A DNA stretch of 64,000 bases. It comes from Tyto alba. Its lineage: Eukaryota; Chordata; Aves; Strigiformes; Tytonidae. The notes beneath the pieces are model-generated. The model made no database searches. It saw only the letters and a list, made by a program, of their open reading frames with translations, and was not told the DNA's origin. The DNA is taken from contig NW_024881328.1 of the NCBI RefSeq assembly GCF_018691265.1, forward strand, positions 43,379,515 through 43,443,514, written 5' to 3'. The position numbers were made by a program, and so were the translations under genes. Positions 35,101 to 45,100 of this stretch are shown piece after piece (position 1 is the first letter of the stretch; every line of letters starts with the position of its first letter).

Positions 35101-38059
35101 AGGTCTCCTTCCCCTCCTGGCCTCCACGCAGGGAAGCTGGGAAGCTGCTGCCCGCACTGTCCTCAAGGGATGGGCTCTCTGCTTCCTGAGCATCCCAGTG
35201 TCCTCAGGACAATAAAGCAACTCGTCCCACTAGCTGTGCCCTCACAGATTGACAGGCACCATCCCTGAAGACAAGTGTCACGCCTTGGGGCTGCCGTGGT
35301 CCCAAATCTCTTCTCAGTGCCACTTTGGGAGGCTGAGGGGCTATGGGGTGTGTGTCTCTCTCATGATCCCACCCTTGCCTTAGTACCAGGAGGAGCCACA
35401 TTACCAGCCTGATCTTCTGTTCCTCCTCCAGGATGAAAAGTTTTTCCTTCTTGATGTAAAACTCAGCCGTATCCAGCATGGCCTTCTTGGGGACAAGCCC
35501 CACCAGCTGGGACCCCACCACAGGGAGGTTCAGTGCCTGCAAAGGACATCAGAAACATGGCTGTCTCCGGAGCCACCTGCCCTGCCACCACTGCCACCCC
35601 AGCCTGGTGGTCCTCAGCCCTTCCTAGGACATGGGGAGCTCAGGGAAAAGCCTTCTGCGGAGGAGCTGGGGGCTAGCAGCAAGTCACTGAGCTTGGCTGA
35701 GCTGAGCGTGAGATAAAGCAGAGCTTGACCTGGGGATAGGGGGACAAACCTGGAGGGAGACAGATTTTGCAAAGTCCCCAGCGAAACAAGCGTGGCGTGC
35801 CGCCCCGCGCCACCCACCTCCGCATCTCGGCAGACCTCCTCATAGACAGCGTGGAGCGGCGTGGTCTCAAAATCCAGCAGGTTCGTTGAAACCTGGGCTA
35901 TATTCTCTTCCTCCAAATACCAGCCGATGCCCTGCACCTTCTTCAAGCGCCCGGGCTGCCAAGAACTGCCGTGGTCAAGGCATGGCCCGGGAGGCATGGG
36001 GGCAAGCAGGTCTGCTGCTGGCATGCCACCGGCATGGGGGTACCTGGTCGGTGCCACGACCCTGCTCGCGGATGTTGAGGGCGATGCGGTGAGCCAGCTC
36101 CTTGGTGCACAGCAGGTTGATGTTGTACGCGATAAGGAAGGTCCGGGCGCCCGTCACCGTGGCCCCCCACCGGGGGATGAAGGTTGGGGGCCCAAAATCG
36201 GGACCCCACTCCGGTTTTGCAAGCTGGGGAGGAGGGAGGCGAGTGCATGGGCTGGCACCGCCGAGCAGCATGAACCACCCTCCCAGGGATGGCATCTCCA
36301 TCCCCAGCTGGCATCTGTCATGACCACCTTCATGTTCAGAAACACCCATAGTGTTTCATCAGCTCCTCTCCCTGCGAAGGGACTAGGCCAGCCCCATGGC
36401 GCCCTCCCCGAACCTGGGGAGGTGCAGCTCGGCTCTGCCCGGCCCGTGCCACCCAGCTGGGTACTGCCAAGCTCACCTTCTCGGGGAGCGCCTCATACTC
36501 CCCGGCGCGGATGGCAGGCAGGGCTTTCCTGCTCTCCTCCCGTGCCGCCTCTCCGTACAGGTAAACTGTGAGACAGAGCCCGGGGTGAGCACCGCCGGTG
36601 GCGCATCCTCCAGCCGGGCCCGGTTTTGCCCGTTTGGGAGCAAAGCCCATTTGGTTAAGCTTTTGCAAAAGGCGTGCAGTTCCTCCACAGCTGGAAGCAT
36701 GTAGGGCGGGATGGGACAGGCGGAGGTTCCTGGCCCCCACTCACCAGGCACCCCCAGCTCCGCCGCCAAGCGCTGCCCGAAGACGTTGGCGCAGGTGACG
36801 CACTCTTCCATGCTGACGTTCATCACCGGCACAAAGGGGCAGACGTCCAGGGCCCCCATGCGAGGATGTTCGCCTTGGTGTTGGGGCAGATATAAGGATG
36901 GGAGCTGGGAAGAACGTGCAGACAAGGAGGGAAGACGGCCCTTTCCCAGCCTCTACTGCAGGTGGGCTCCTCCCCCCCCCCCCCCCCCCCCCCCCCAAAA
37001 CTCACCCGTGTGCCGGCTCATGTCGATGAGCTGCCCGGCCACGCGGGCGGCACGCAGTGCCCCTTCGACGACGGCCTCAGGGGACCCCACGAAGGTGTAG
37101 ACGGTGCGGTTGGTGGAAGCGCCGGCGTCCACGTCCAGCAGCACGCAGCCCGGCGTCTGGGAGATGGCCTGCCCCAGCGCATCGATCACCTGCCGGACAG
37201 CGGGTTGGGGGGGGGGGGGGGGGGGCAAGGCAGCTGAGCTGGGTGGACCCCCCCCCCCCCCCCAGCCGCGGACCCCCCCCCCAGCCGCAGCCCCCCAGCT
37301 TTGCAAGGTGAGGGACGCCTTTCCTCAGCTCTCCCCCTTGCCACCCGCGCCGGGGTTGGGGATGTCCCCACGAGGGGATGCAGCCCTGCGATGCAAAGGC
37401 ACGAGGATCCCACTCCTACCCAGGGGGTTCGGGACATCCCAGCGAGCCCCAGACCTGCCGTGGTGGGGGAGAGATGCCTGGCTGCCCCCACACGTTGGAT
37501 AGCACCATTGCGAATTGTTGTTCCTGCAGGTACTGTCCTCTGCCAGCTTCAAAACAGATTTGGTCCTACAAAGCCTGTTCCCTGGGTGATTTTATTGCAA
37601 TTTTGGGTTTGCTGAACTCCCCCGTCCCCACCAGGGCCAAAGTTCAGCCTAGGGCTGATGATCAGCACTGATCCTATTAATCTGGATGGCGTGTTTTGGC
37701 ACAAAAACCACAAGCAATATTTCTCTAAGGAGGTATGCCAGAGCACCCCAAGCCCTGGTGCTACAGCAGGCAGTGGGGAGGGAGATGCCCGAGCCCCCAC
37801 TTCTCACCGAGGTGCCAAAGGGGAGCAGGGGCTGCCTTTGGGCATTTTGAGCATTATCCAAGCCAGGAGAGGCGCACAGCACTGCAAAGGAGGGAGGGCA
37901 GAGCCTGGCAGGGGGTGCTGCCTGCATGGCCCCCCCACCCAGGGCAGCCCAGCCATCCGCCCCCCAGCATCGCCCACCCCCCAGCCCCTCCACACGCTCC
38001 CTCACCTCCTTGTTGTTCCCCTCCGAGAAGTTGGGGACGCACTCCACCAGCTTGGCCAT
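32126..38059 (-). CDS. FTCD: Formimidoyltransferase cyclodeaminase gene
   Basis: A bifunctional enzyme of histidine breakdown. It moves the formimino group from formiminoglutamate to tetrahydrofolate, then deaminates the product to 5,10-methenyl-THF. It is cytosolic and Golgi-associated in liver. Exons (5' to 3'): 38006-38059, 37006-37189, 36745-36873, 36477-36565, 36044-36223, 35818-35955, 35405-35536, 34678-34739, 33767-33896, 33459-33620, 33140-33183, 32917-33055, 32410-32505, 32126-32212. All are GT-AG. The joined frame is 1626 nt, or 541 residues plus stop, the same as human FTCD. The transferase part (about residues 1-326) begins [14 protein letters not shown] and includes [11 protein letters not shown] with the catalytic His region. 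The cyclodeaminase part (about 335-541) includes [12 protein letters not shown] and [12 protein letters not shown]. Intron 2 starts with a G25 run. Confidence 0.98.
36972..36996. repeat. C25/G25 homopolymer beside the FTCD exon 2 donor
   Basis: A run of 25 C on the plus strand, so 25 G in the FTCD pre-mRNA, beginning only 10 nt inside intron 2 (GTGAG, TTTT, then G25). Further runs flank the same exon: G19 at 37207-37225 (C19 in the pre-mRNA, acting as the polypyrimidine tract of the exon 2 acceptor) and C16 at 37248-37263. Confidence 0.9.
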
Positions 38060-38531
38060 GGTCCCAGGGGCTGCCTGCACCCCACCGGCCCCACGTTCGG
38101 CTCCTCGCTCCCTGTGGGTTCACGTGCCCTTTCCCGTCCCACCGCAGAGCAGAATCCTCCCAGCACCCAACCTGTCGCCTCTGCCCCGAGCCAGGGTTTC
38201 TCATTAACTGCATCGATCAGCGGACAGGACTCAGAAAGGAGCCCGGATAAACAACATGATGCTGGCGCTCGTGTGTCTGGAGCAGCACCAGGAGCAAGGG
38301 CTCTGCCCGCCTGACAGGGCCAGCCGATCACGCCAATTAACCCCAAGCTCCGGTTAATTGCTGGATGATGCCACATGAAGAAAAGCATTTGCTGCCCCAT
38401 GCTGTGGTTACCGGATGGGGAAACCTGCCCAAGGACCACCAGCCGCCGTGATGGTAGGGGGCCAGCTGGCCCCCCAGGCCCCCCCCCCCCCCCGGTCGCG
38501 GGGTCCCCACGCAGCCGTGGGTAAAAGGAGT
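38060..38531. other. FTCD promoter side / tRNA block border
   Basis: A 470-bp gap between the FTCD start codon (minus) and the first tRNA gene. It must hold the FTCD 5'UTR and core promoter. No TATA box was seen, and the sequence is GC-rich near 38460-38520. Confidence 0.4.
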
Positions 38532-38613
38532 CGCTGTGAGCAGGATTCGAACCTGCGCAGGGAAACCCTATTGGATTTCGAGTCCAACGCCTTCACCCCT
38601 CGGCCATCACAGC
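38532..38613 (-). tRNA. tRNA-Ser (CGA)
   Basis: An 82-nt gene with long variable arm and a 7-bp acceptor stem GCTGTGA/TCACAGC. The anticodon loop reads CTCGAAA, anticodon CGA. B box GGTTCGAATCC is intact. A T4 terminator follows 7 nt downstream. It has an identical inverted copy at 54190-54271, and the upstream flank (38640-38800) is also shared with that copy. Confidence 0.96.
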
Positions 38614-38848
38614 CACCGCCGCACGGCTGCGGGGGGGCCCCCCCCCCCCCCCGTGGGAAGCGGGGAAGGCTCCGGGGGGGGCGCTGCGGCCCCGCTCGCA
38701 CCCCCGGCCCCGCTCTGCTCCCCGGGCAGGGGCTGGCGGCGGGGCCCGGCCCCCCCCAAACCTGCGCCGGGGGTCCCCGGGCAGCAGTGCCCCCTCAGCA
38801 CCCCCAGGCCGGGCACAAGCTGAGGGGGCCGCCCCACCGCGCGCCCCA

Positions 38849-38921
38849 GCCCCGTTGCTCTGAGGAGTATGATTCTCACTTCGGGTGTGAGATGCCCCGG
38901 CTTCAACTCCCAGGTGGGCCC
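38849..38921 (+). pseudogene. Degenerate tRNA-Pro (CGG) copy
   Basis: Aligns along its whole length with the intact Pro genes and keeps the loop TTCGGGT, but has many changes. The D arm reads CTCTGAGGAGTATG, the B box starts GGCTTCAA and the acceptor stem is mispaired. Probably not a functional tRNA. Confidence 0.8.
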
Positions 38922-39217
38922 CTCCTTTGGGGCACCAGCGGCTCTCCTCCCACCCAGCTGCTCCCACCACCACCGGAATTCACCCCAAAAGACATCCCAG
39001 GCACCGTGGGAAAGGGACACAAGTTGCCCCCACAAACCAGCAGTACCCACGCAGGGGAGGGAGATGCCCACGGGGCATTTTCTCGCAGCCTGTGGGTACC
39101 AGGACCCATCTTCAGGCCAGCCGTGCGCACGGGAAGCCACAGAAATTTCTGGGGAGCCTTGGGGGGCTCTGCCACCCCCAGAGCCGGCTGCGAGGGGGGT
39201 TCTGGGGAGGCAAAAGC

Positions 39218-39289
39218 TGGAGATGCTGGGGGTTGAACCCAGGGCCTCTTACACGCAAAGCAAGCGCTCTCCCGCTGAGCTACATCCCC
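39218..39289 (-). tRNA. tRNA-Ala (TGC)
   Basis: 72 nt, acceptor GGGGATG/CATCTCC, anticodon stem CTTGC/GTAAG with loop TTTGCGT (anticodon TGC), B box GGTTCAACCCC and a T4 terminator. The upstream spacer is module S, shared with a divergent Pro-TGG gene at 39987. Confidence 0.96.
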
Positions 39290-39986
39290 CCGACTCAAAA
39301 CCTCCCCCGGCTCGCTCAGCCCCGCCCGCGAAATCCCCGTCGCCGCTTCCCTCCCCGCCGCCCTCCCGCCCCCACCCACGGCTGCTGCCCGGGGGCTTCG
39401 GGCCCTGCCACGCGCGGGGGGGCCCTCGGCCGCCCCGCCGGGGCCGCCACTGGCAGGGACGGGGCCTGTGGGGCGGACACGCTGCTCGGGATGCAGCCCC
39501 CACCCTCGCCTGCCCGCCGGGGACGCGGGGGGGGGGGCAGCGGGGCTCCCCCTCCGCCGTCCCCCAATGCCCCGACAGACCCTTCCCCACCCGGCAGGGG
39601 CCGAGCCCGCCCACGGCGGAGCCGCGTCCCTGCCCACGGGGCCGCGGGCAGCAGCTGGGTGCCGGCAGCGGTGGGAGCCCCCGCCGGAGGGGCCCTGTCC
39701 GAGGCGGGGGGGGCGCCCGTCCCCGCTGTGTCGGGGCAGCGTCGCCCCCTCCGTGCCGCGTCCCCGCGGGGGCTGCGCCCGCCGGCGGGTGGGCGCCCCA
39801 AAAGTCAGGGGTCACCCGGGAGGGGAAGCGGGACAAATGCAGCTGCTGGATCCACGGAGCAGGGAAGCAGGAGGGAGCCCCCCGCTCCCCGCGCGCGCCG
39901 AGGGGCACCCACCGCCGCCCCCGCCCCCAGCGCCCCGAAATGGGGGGGCACCGAGCCGGGGGGGGCACGGGGGGGCGCAGCGCCGC
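39290..39986. repeat. Spacer module S (three copies)
   Basis: A spacer of about 690 bp, very GC-rich, lying between divergently transcribed Ala-TGC and Pro-TGG genes. Copies: 39290-39986; 55921-56592 and 61553-62248 (both inverted relative to the first). A truncated piece is at 41094-41222. Copies are nearly identical apart from homopolymer lengths and a 27-bp gap near 56160. Each forms the common 5' flank of two Pol III genes facing away from each other. Confidence 0.9.
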
Positions 39987-40058
39987 GGCTCGTTGGTCTA
40001 GGGGTATGATTCTCGCTTTGGGTGCGAGAGGTCCCGGGTTCAACTCCCGGACGAGCCC
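39987..40058 (+). tRNA. tRNA-Pro (TGG)
   Basis: 72 nt, perfect 7-bp acceptor GGCTCGT/ACGAGCC, anticodon stem CTCGC/GCGAG, loop TTTGGGT (anticodon TGG), B box GGTTCAACTCC. A T5 tract follows 6 nt downstream. Upstream is module S, downstream module W. Confidence 0.97.
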
Positions 40059-40300
40059 CCCCTTTTTGGGGCACCCCCTCTCCCCACCGCTGCCTGGGAC
40101 CCTCACACAGCTGGGCCACGCCGAGGGCAGCGCTGCCCCGCACGGGGGGCTCAGGGACGCGGCCCCACGGCCACGATGGCCCCCCAGCACTGACACCGTG
40201 TGCCCCCAGGCTCTGCTTTGGGGGCCGGGGCGCTGGGGGCAGAGCGGGGGCAGCGCTGGGGGGGCAGGGAGCTGCCCAGGTCCCGCCCCTGCCCACGCAG
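40059..40300. repeat. Spacer module W (three copies)
   Basis: Spacer between a Pro gene (or pseudogene) and the Ala genes that have GA instead of TA or CC at positions 8-9. Copies: 40059-40300, 57681-57936 and, inverted, 60514-60764. The last 100 bp next to the Ala gene are nearly identical in the first two; the Pro-side half is more diverged. Confidence 0.75.
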
Positions 40301-40372
40301 GGGGATGGAGCTCGGCGGGAGAGCGCTTGCTTTGCGTGTAAGAGGCCCTGGGCTCGACCCCCAGCATCTCCA
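40301..40372 (+). tRNA. tRNA-Ala (TGC), variant
   Basis: 72 nt with the standard stems and TGC anticodon. It has GA at positions 8-9, a D loop starting GGC, and B box GGCTCGACCCC (T54 changed to C). T5 terminator follows. The B-box change may weaken Pol III factor binding. Confidence 0.88.
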
Positions 40373-40598
40373 GCTTTTTGCCTCCCCGCAGCCGGCTCTG
40401 GGGGTGGCAGAGCCCCCCAGAAGCCCCCAAAGCACGCCGGGGGCTGCCCGCGGGCCCGGCCGGCCTGGCGATGCTCCCGTGGGCGCGCAGCCCGCGCGTG
40501 TGCCGCGCCAAAGCCCCGGCCCCGGCTGCAGCCCCGGTCCCGCAATTCGGGGGGGGCAGGGGGCTCTGGGGTGCCGCGGGGGGGGTGCCCAGCGCCGC
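40373..40598. repeat. Spacer module T (six copies)
   Basis: A spacer of about 225 bp between an Ala gene and a downstream Pro-AGG gene in the same orientation. Copies: 40373-40598, 58009-58233, 62321-62547 (plus) and 41650-41885, 57073-57299, 60207-60441 (inverted). They differ almost only in G-run length and a few bases, which indicates recent duplication or continuing conversion. Confidence 0.92.
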
Positions 40599-40670
40599 GG
40601 CTCGTTGGTCTAGGGGTATGATTCTCGCTTAGGGTGCGAGAGGTCCCGGGTTCAACTCCCGGACGAGCCC
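40599..40670 (+). tRNA. tRNA-Pro (AGG)
   Basis: Identical to the Pro-TGG gene except wobble position 34 (loop TTAGGGT). T4 terminator follows. Upstream module T, downstream module U. Confidence 0.97.
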
Positions 40671-41021
40671 CCCCTTTTGGGACACTCACCCACCGCCGGG
40701 CGCAGCCCCCGCGGGGACACGGCACGGAGGGGGCAACGCTGCCCCGACACAGCGGGGACGGGCGGCCTCCACAGCCCAGCACCTGTTTCCGAAAACAACT
40801 TTTGTCCCTCCTGGGGAAGGGACACAATGTACCCCACAAACCAGCAGTACCCACGCAGGGGAGGGAGATGCCCACGGGGCATTTTCTCGCAGCCTGTGGG
40901 TACCAGGACCCATCTTCAGGCCAGCCGTGCGCACGGGAAGCCACAGAAATTTCTGGGGAGCCTTGGGGGGCTCTGCCACCCCCAGAGCCGGCTGCGAGGG
41001 GGGTTCTGGGGAGGCAAAAGC
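40671..41021. repeat. Spacer module U (four copies plus a partial)
   Basis: A 340-350 bp spacer between convergent Pro and Ala-TGC genes. Copies: 40671-41021, 56665-57000, 61143-61480, with a related copy at 38960-39217 whose far end joins different sequence. A partial copy at about 59495-59760 runs into module V-like sequence. Confidence 0.88.
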
Positions 41022-41093
41022 TGGAGATGCTGGGGGTTGAACCCAGGGCCTCTTACACGCAAAGCAAGCGCTCTCCCGCTGAGCTACATCCCC
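41022..41093 (-). tRNA. tRNA-Ala (TGC)
   Basis: 72 nt, same sequence as 39218-39289, with T4 terminator. The upstream S module is cut after about 130 bp (41094-41222) and joined to V-type sequence, a clear recombination junction. Confidence 0.96.
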
Positions 41094-41287
41094 CCGACTC
41101 AAAACCTCCCCCCCTCCGCTCGCTCAGCCCCCCCGCGAAATCCCCGTTGCCACTTCCCTCCCCGCCGCCCTCCCGCCCCCACCCACGGCTGCTGCCCGGG
41201 GGCTTCGGGCCCTGCCACGCGGGAAGCATCCTCAGGCCAGCCGTGCCCACCAGCAGCTCAAGAGATTTTGGGGGGGTCTTGGGGGGC

Positions 41288-41361
41288 TGTTAGCCTGGGG
41301 GCTGTTAGCCCAGGGCCTGTTAGACGCAAAGCAAGCGCTCTCCCGCTGAGCTCGATGCCCC
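41288..41361 (-). pseudogene. Broken tRNA-Ala copy
   Basis: Keeps the 5' half (A box, anticodon loop TTTGCGT), but the T arm and 3' acceptor are scrambled (GTTAGCC repeated twice), so neither the B box nor the acceptor stem survives. Belongs to the module V pseudogene family. Confidence 0.85.
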
Positions 41362-41577
41362 CACCCGTGGGGTACCCACGCAGGGCCCAGTGGCCCCGGC
41401 CCGGCGTCGGCAGCATGGGAGCTTTGGGAAATTGGTGTGGGCTGAAGGAGAAGGCGCGTGGGCGCCCCACGGGGGCCGTTTGCGGGCAGGCGGGGGCTGT
41501 CGGGGCTGCCCCTGCCCCCCCGTGTGTGCAGAGAGCAGCGGGGCCGCATCCCCGAGGGGGGCTGGTCCCAAAAGGGG
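41362..41577. repeat. Spacer module V (five copies)
   Basis: A spacer of about 215 bp between an Ala pseudogene and a Pro gene. Copies: 41362-41577, 55639-55848, 59918-60134 (one orientation) and 58306-58522, 62620-62838 (inverted). Confidence 0.9.
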
Positions 41578-41649
41578 GGGCTCGTCCGGGAGTTGAACCC
41601 GGGACCTCTCGCACCCTAAGCGAGAATCATACCCCTAGACCAACGAGCC
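41578..41649 (-). tRNA. tRNA-Pro (AGG)
   Basis: 72 nt, all stems paired, loop TTAGGGT. T4 after 8 nt. Upstream module T, downstream module V. Confidence 0.97.
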
Positions 41650-41885
41650 GCGGCGCTGGGCACCCCCCCCGCGGCACCCCAGAGCCCCCTGCCCCCCCCG
41701 AATTGCGGGACCGGGGCTGCAGCCGGGGCCGGGGCTTTGGCGCGGCACACGCGCGGGCTGCGCGCCCACGGGAGCATCGCCAGGCCGGCCGGGCCCGCGG
41801 GCAGACCCCGGCGTGCTTTGGGGGCTTCTGGGGGGCTCTGCCACCCCCAGAGCCGGCTGCGAGGGGGGGGTGGGGAGGCAAAAGC

Positions 41886-41957
41886 TGGAGATGCTGGGGG
41901 TTGAACCCAGGGCCTCTTACACGCAAAGCAAGCGCTCTCCCGCTGAGCTACATCCCC
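41886..41957 (-). tRNA. tRNA-Ala (TGC)
   Basis: 72 nt, canonical stems, loop TTTGCGT, B box GGTTCAACCCC, T4 terminator. Downstream spacer is module T leading to Pro-AGG at 41578. Confidence 0.96.
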
Positions 41958-42103
41958 CCCTGCCGCAGCCCCCTCCTGGGGTTTCCTCCTGCTCCCACGG
42001 ACGTGGGCACGGTGCCACCATGCCAGGCACTGCCCCCCTCCTCTGCGCCCTCATCACCGCCCCGCGTACCCCTCGGGATGGAGCACGGGTGCCCCAAAAA
42101 GGG

Positions 42104-42175
42104 GGGCTCGTCCGGGAGTTGAACCCGGGACCTCTCGCACCCGAAGCGAGAATCATACCCCTAGACCAACGAGCC
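42104..42175 (-). tRNA. tRNA-Pro (CGG)
   Basis: Same 72-nt body as the other Pro genes with loop TTCGGGT (anticodon CGG). T5 follows 6 nt downstream. It is the last gene of the first block, and its upstream flank is unlike S or T. Confidence 0.97.
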
Positions 42176-45100
42176 GGGATGCAGTGCCTGTCCCCGCCCT
42201 CCGCCCCTGTGCTGCATCCACCCGTGACGTGGGGGCACGGGGTGATGGCTCTCGGGTGCCCCTGCTTCCCACCACCACCCCCCAGAGACCCACTTCACGC
42301 GGTCCCAGGGTTCTGACCTCCCACTCCCCTGCCCCAGGCGTGCCGGTGTGGCTCTGGGACAAGGGACAGGTACCGGCAAATTCCCCCAGCCGTAGTTTTT
42401 TTCGGGAGCTGCCAGCCGTGGGGGTCAGTGGGGTGCTGGTGCCAGGGCTCCCATGGGTGCTGTGGGGCGCAGGGCTGGGAGAAAAGCTCCGGGGCAGGAC
42501 AGGGGGATTTTTCTTCTGGACACAGTTCCTGAGGGTAGGGCTGCCTGTAGCTGAGGTGGGAAGCCAAGCCGCTGCTGGAGCCCCAGCCGGCAGGGACCCC
42601 CCTCTCCACGCAGGAGGAACAGGGTGAAGAGCTGATTTTCAGACCCCCTGCCCACAGCGAGCCTCTGATGTTAATTATATCCCACAGCAGGCTGTGCCCG
42701 AGCAAAGGTTCCCTCCTCAGGGTACATCCAGATTCTGTGGGCTGACCCCAAGGAACCGGGAGGTTGGATCAGCCTCACTCCTCTCCTCTGCCCTGAAAAA
42801 CATGGAGGAGTGGGGAGAAGCGCCGCACCCCCGTGATTTTCAGGTCATATAAACCCCCATGGCCTCCCAGCTCCTTCGGCCCTGCACATCCAGCCCTAAC
42901 ACCAGCCACCTTATGCAACAATAACCAGATCACCCTTCTCTTTGGGAAACATGCAGGCACCCTAATTCTCAGCAAACAGCCTTGGAATATTTAATTGAAC
43001 AGTTCTTGAGTTTGAAACACAAATCTGCAAAGCTTTTCACTCCCAGGACCTTGTCAACCGTTGGGATTTGGGCTCCGCTTTCACTCCACTCATCCCTGTC
43101 TCTCCCCGAGGGCTGCCCTCCCTCTGGGGAGAAGCTCGGAGGAGAAGGGGGTGCAGGACAGCCGGGAGCAGTGGTGTCTGGTGACGATTTGGGCTCAGGG
43201 TGAAGCATGGTGCTGGTGGAGCCAAGAGGGCTGCGGGCTCGCTGGGGTGCAAGCCTGTGTGCCCCGCTCCCACGGGTAGCACCAGGAGGGCCAGACCGAG
43301 ATGCCAGTGCCTTTTGATTTGCGTGCTTCTTCCCCCGTGACTCACGCATGTGGGTGGCCTGTTATTTTCCTGCTTGATGGGATTTCCAGCCCTGAGGAAG
43401 AGGCGGAGCCCTTGCAGGAGCCATCGCCTGTCTGGGTCCCCAGGCTGGCGCAGGGAGGGCACCCCAAGAAACAGTGGCGAGCCCCTGCCCTGCAGCCCTG
43501 GGGTGCCTGGGGTGGGATGTCGTCTCAGTGGTGCCCTCTCTTCCCTCTTATCCCGGCCATGCCACCGCTTTCTCTCCCTTTCCCAAAGCCTAAGAGCAGG
43601 CATCCTCTCTGCTTTGATGGGAAATTGTGTTGCAAGGTTTTAGTGGGCACGGAAGGAGATTTTTATGGACAAACAAATCCCATCTCAGTGCCGTGCCTGC
43701 AGGCTCCCAGCTCCAGGGGATCTGTGCCTCCACCCAGCTGGCTCCAGGATGCATGTCCCCAAGTGCTCTGGCCAGGAGTGCTTGCCCCAGCGAGGAGGAT
43801 GAGGGACGCTGCCTGTTGAAGCCAGCTCACCCTCCTGGCATCGCCCTCAGCTTGGTGCCCAGGTGCTGGGGTGGGACACACCTTTGGCAACCCAGCAAAG
43901 GCACAGGCAGTGGGTCTGTCTCTTCATCTTGTCCCACTGCCGTGAGTCACCAGGATTTTTGTCTTCTCATCTGGATGAGCAGAGAAGCCACAGACGGATG
44001 TGCTGCAATCTTGTTGACCCAGTAATCATTCAGCCACCACCAATCCCTCCATCCCTATCACCAGCCCCATGCTGTGCCGGGCTTCCACTCTTGATGGTCT
44101 CACCCCAGTGTGAGTATCAAGAATACTCACACCAGTCTTCCCTTTTCCATGACAACTCTCTACGCTTTTCCACTGTCCCGCCGTTTCAACTCAAACCATG
44201 ACATCATCCCTCCTTCCCACCTCCTCCATCCCCAGGGGGGACAAATTACCCACCACCATACAAAATGCTCACTGACTGGTTCTGTTGGCTTCCCTGAGCA
44301 GGCAAGTGCAGAGAAACCTGAGCAAGCCCATTTGCCACTTGTGGTGGTGCAGGCTGGGGTGTCCTCATGATTAAGGTACCCCAAAGAAGAGATCAGTAAT
44401 CCCATGGATGTGACCCTGCAATGGGGAGCTGCCATCATCACCTTCCCCGGCCCCGTTGAGCTGGACTACCCCACCATGATTTGCGCACTGTAGTTTCTGC
44501 TGGTGCAGTTGACTTCATCAAAGCAAAGGACAGAAGGAAGAAAAATAAGGGAAATAGGGGTCTCCAGGAAGCAATGACTGCCGCCGGAGGAGGGTGCTGG
44601 GTGACAGCAGGGAGGTTTATCTTCAAGGACATGAGCAGGCCAGAGAAGATGGGAGGTGAGCAGAAGACATGAAACTCAATAGATGCAGGCATGGCCAAAG
44701 GGTTGCACCCGGGCTATGCTCCGGGCTTTTCTGAGAAATGCTCAGCTGCTGCTGCTTTTGAAAGCCATCAAACTCCAGGACCCAGCTATTTCCCCCCCAT
44801 GAGCATCCTTCCACCTGCTGAGCATTATTTTTCATCTCAGTCTTGGTATGCAGTTCCCTGTTTCTCACCAGGGCCTTTGGCTGCACTATCTCTGCAGGAA
44901 CCTGTATTTTGGGGCCTGATCAGCAGGTCTTTGGGGTCCTGCCCTGGGCAAGCGCTGGCTGGGGGGGGGATATGTGGCAGAGTGAATTCAGGACGGCTCT
45001 TGAGCTGGGAGCCAAGACGGCACGGCTCCCAGCCCGGTGTCACAGCACCCATGGGAGACAGGGTGCCAGGTCCCTTAGGACAGGGAACCCTGCAGGGCAC

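Noticed and set aside
38869..42122. Very long open frames across the tRNA blocks (up to 490 codons on either strand)
   Set aside because: They run through tRNA genes and spacers in several frames at once, are Pro/Arg/Gly/Ala-rich from base composition, and recur only because the modules recur. No start context, splice site or family resemblance.
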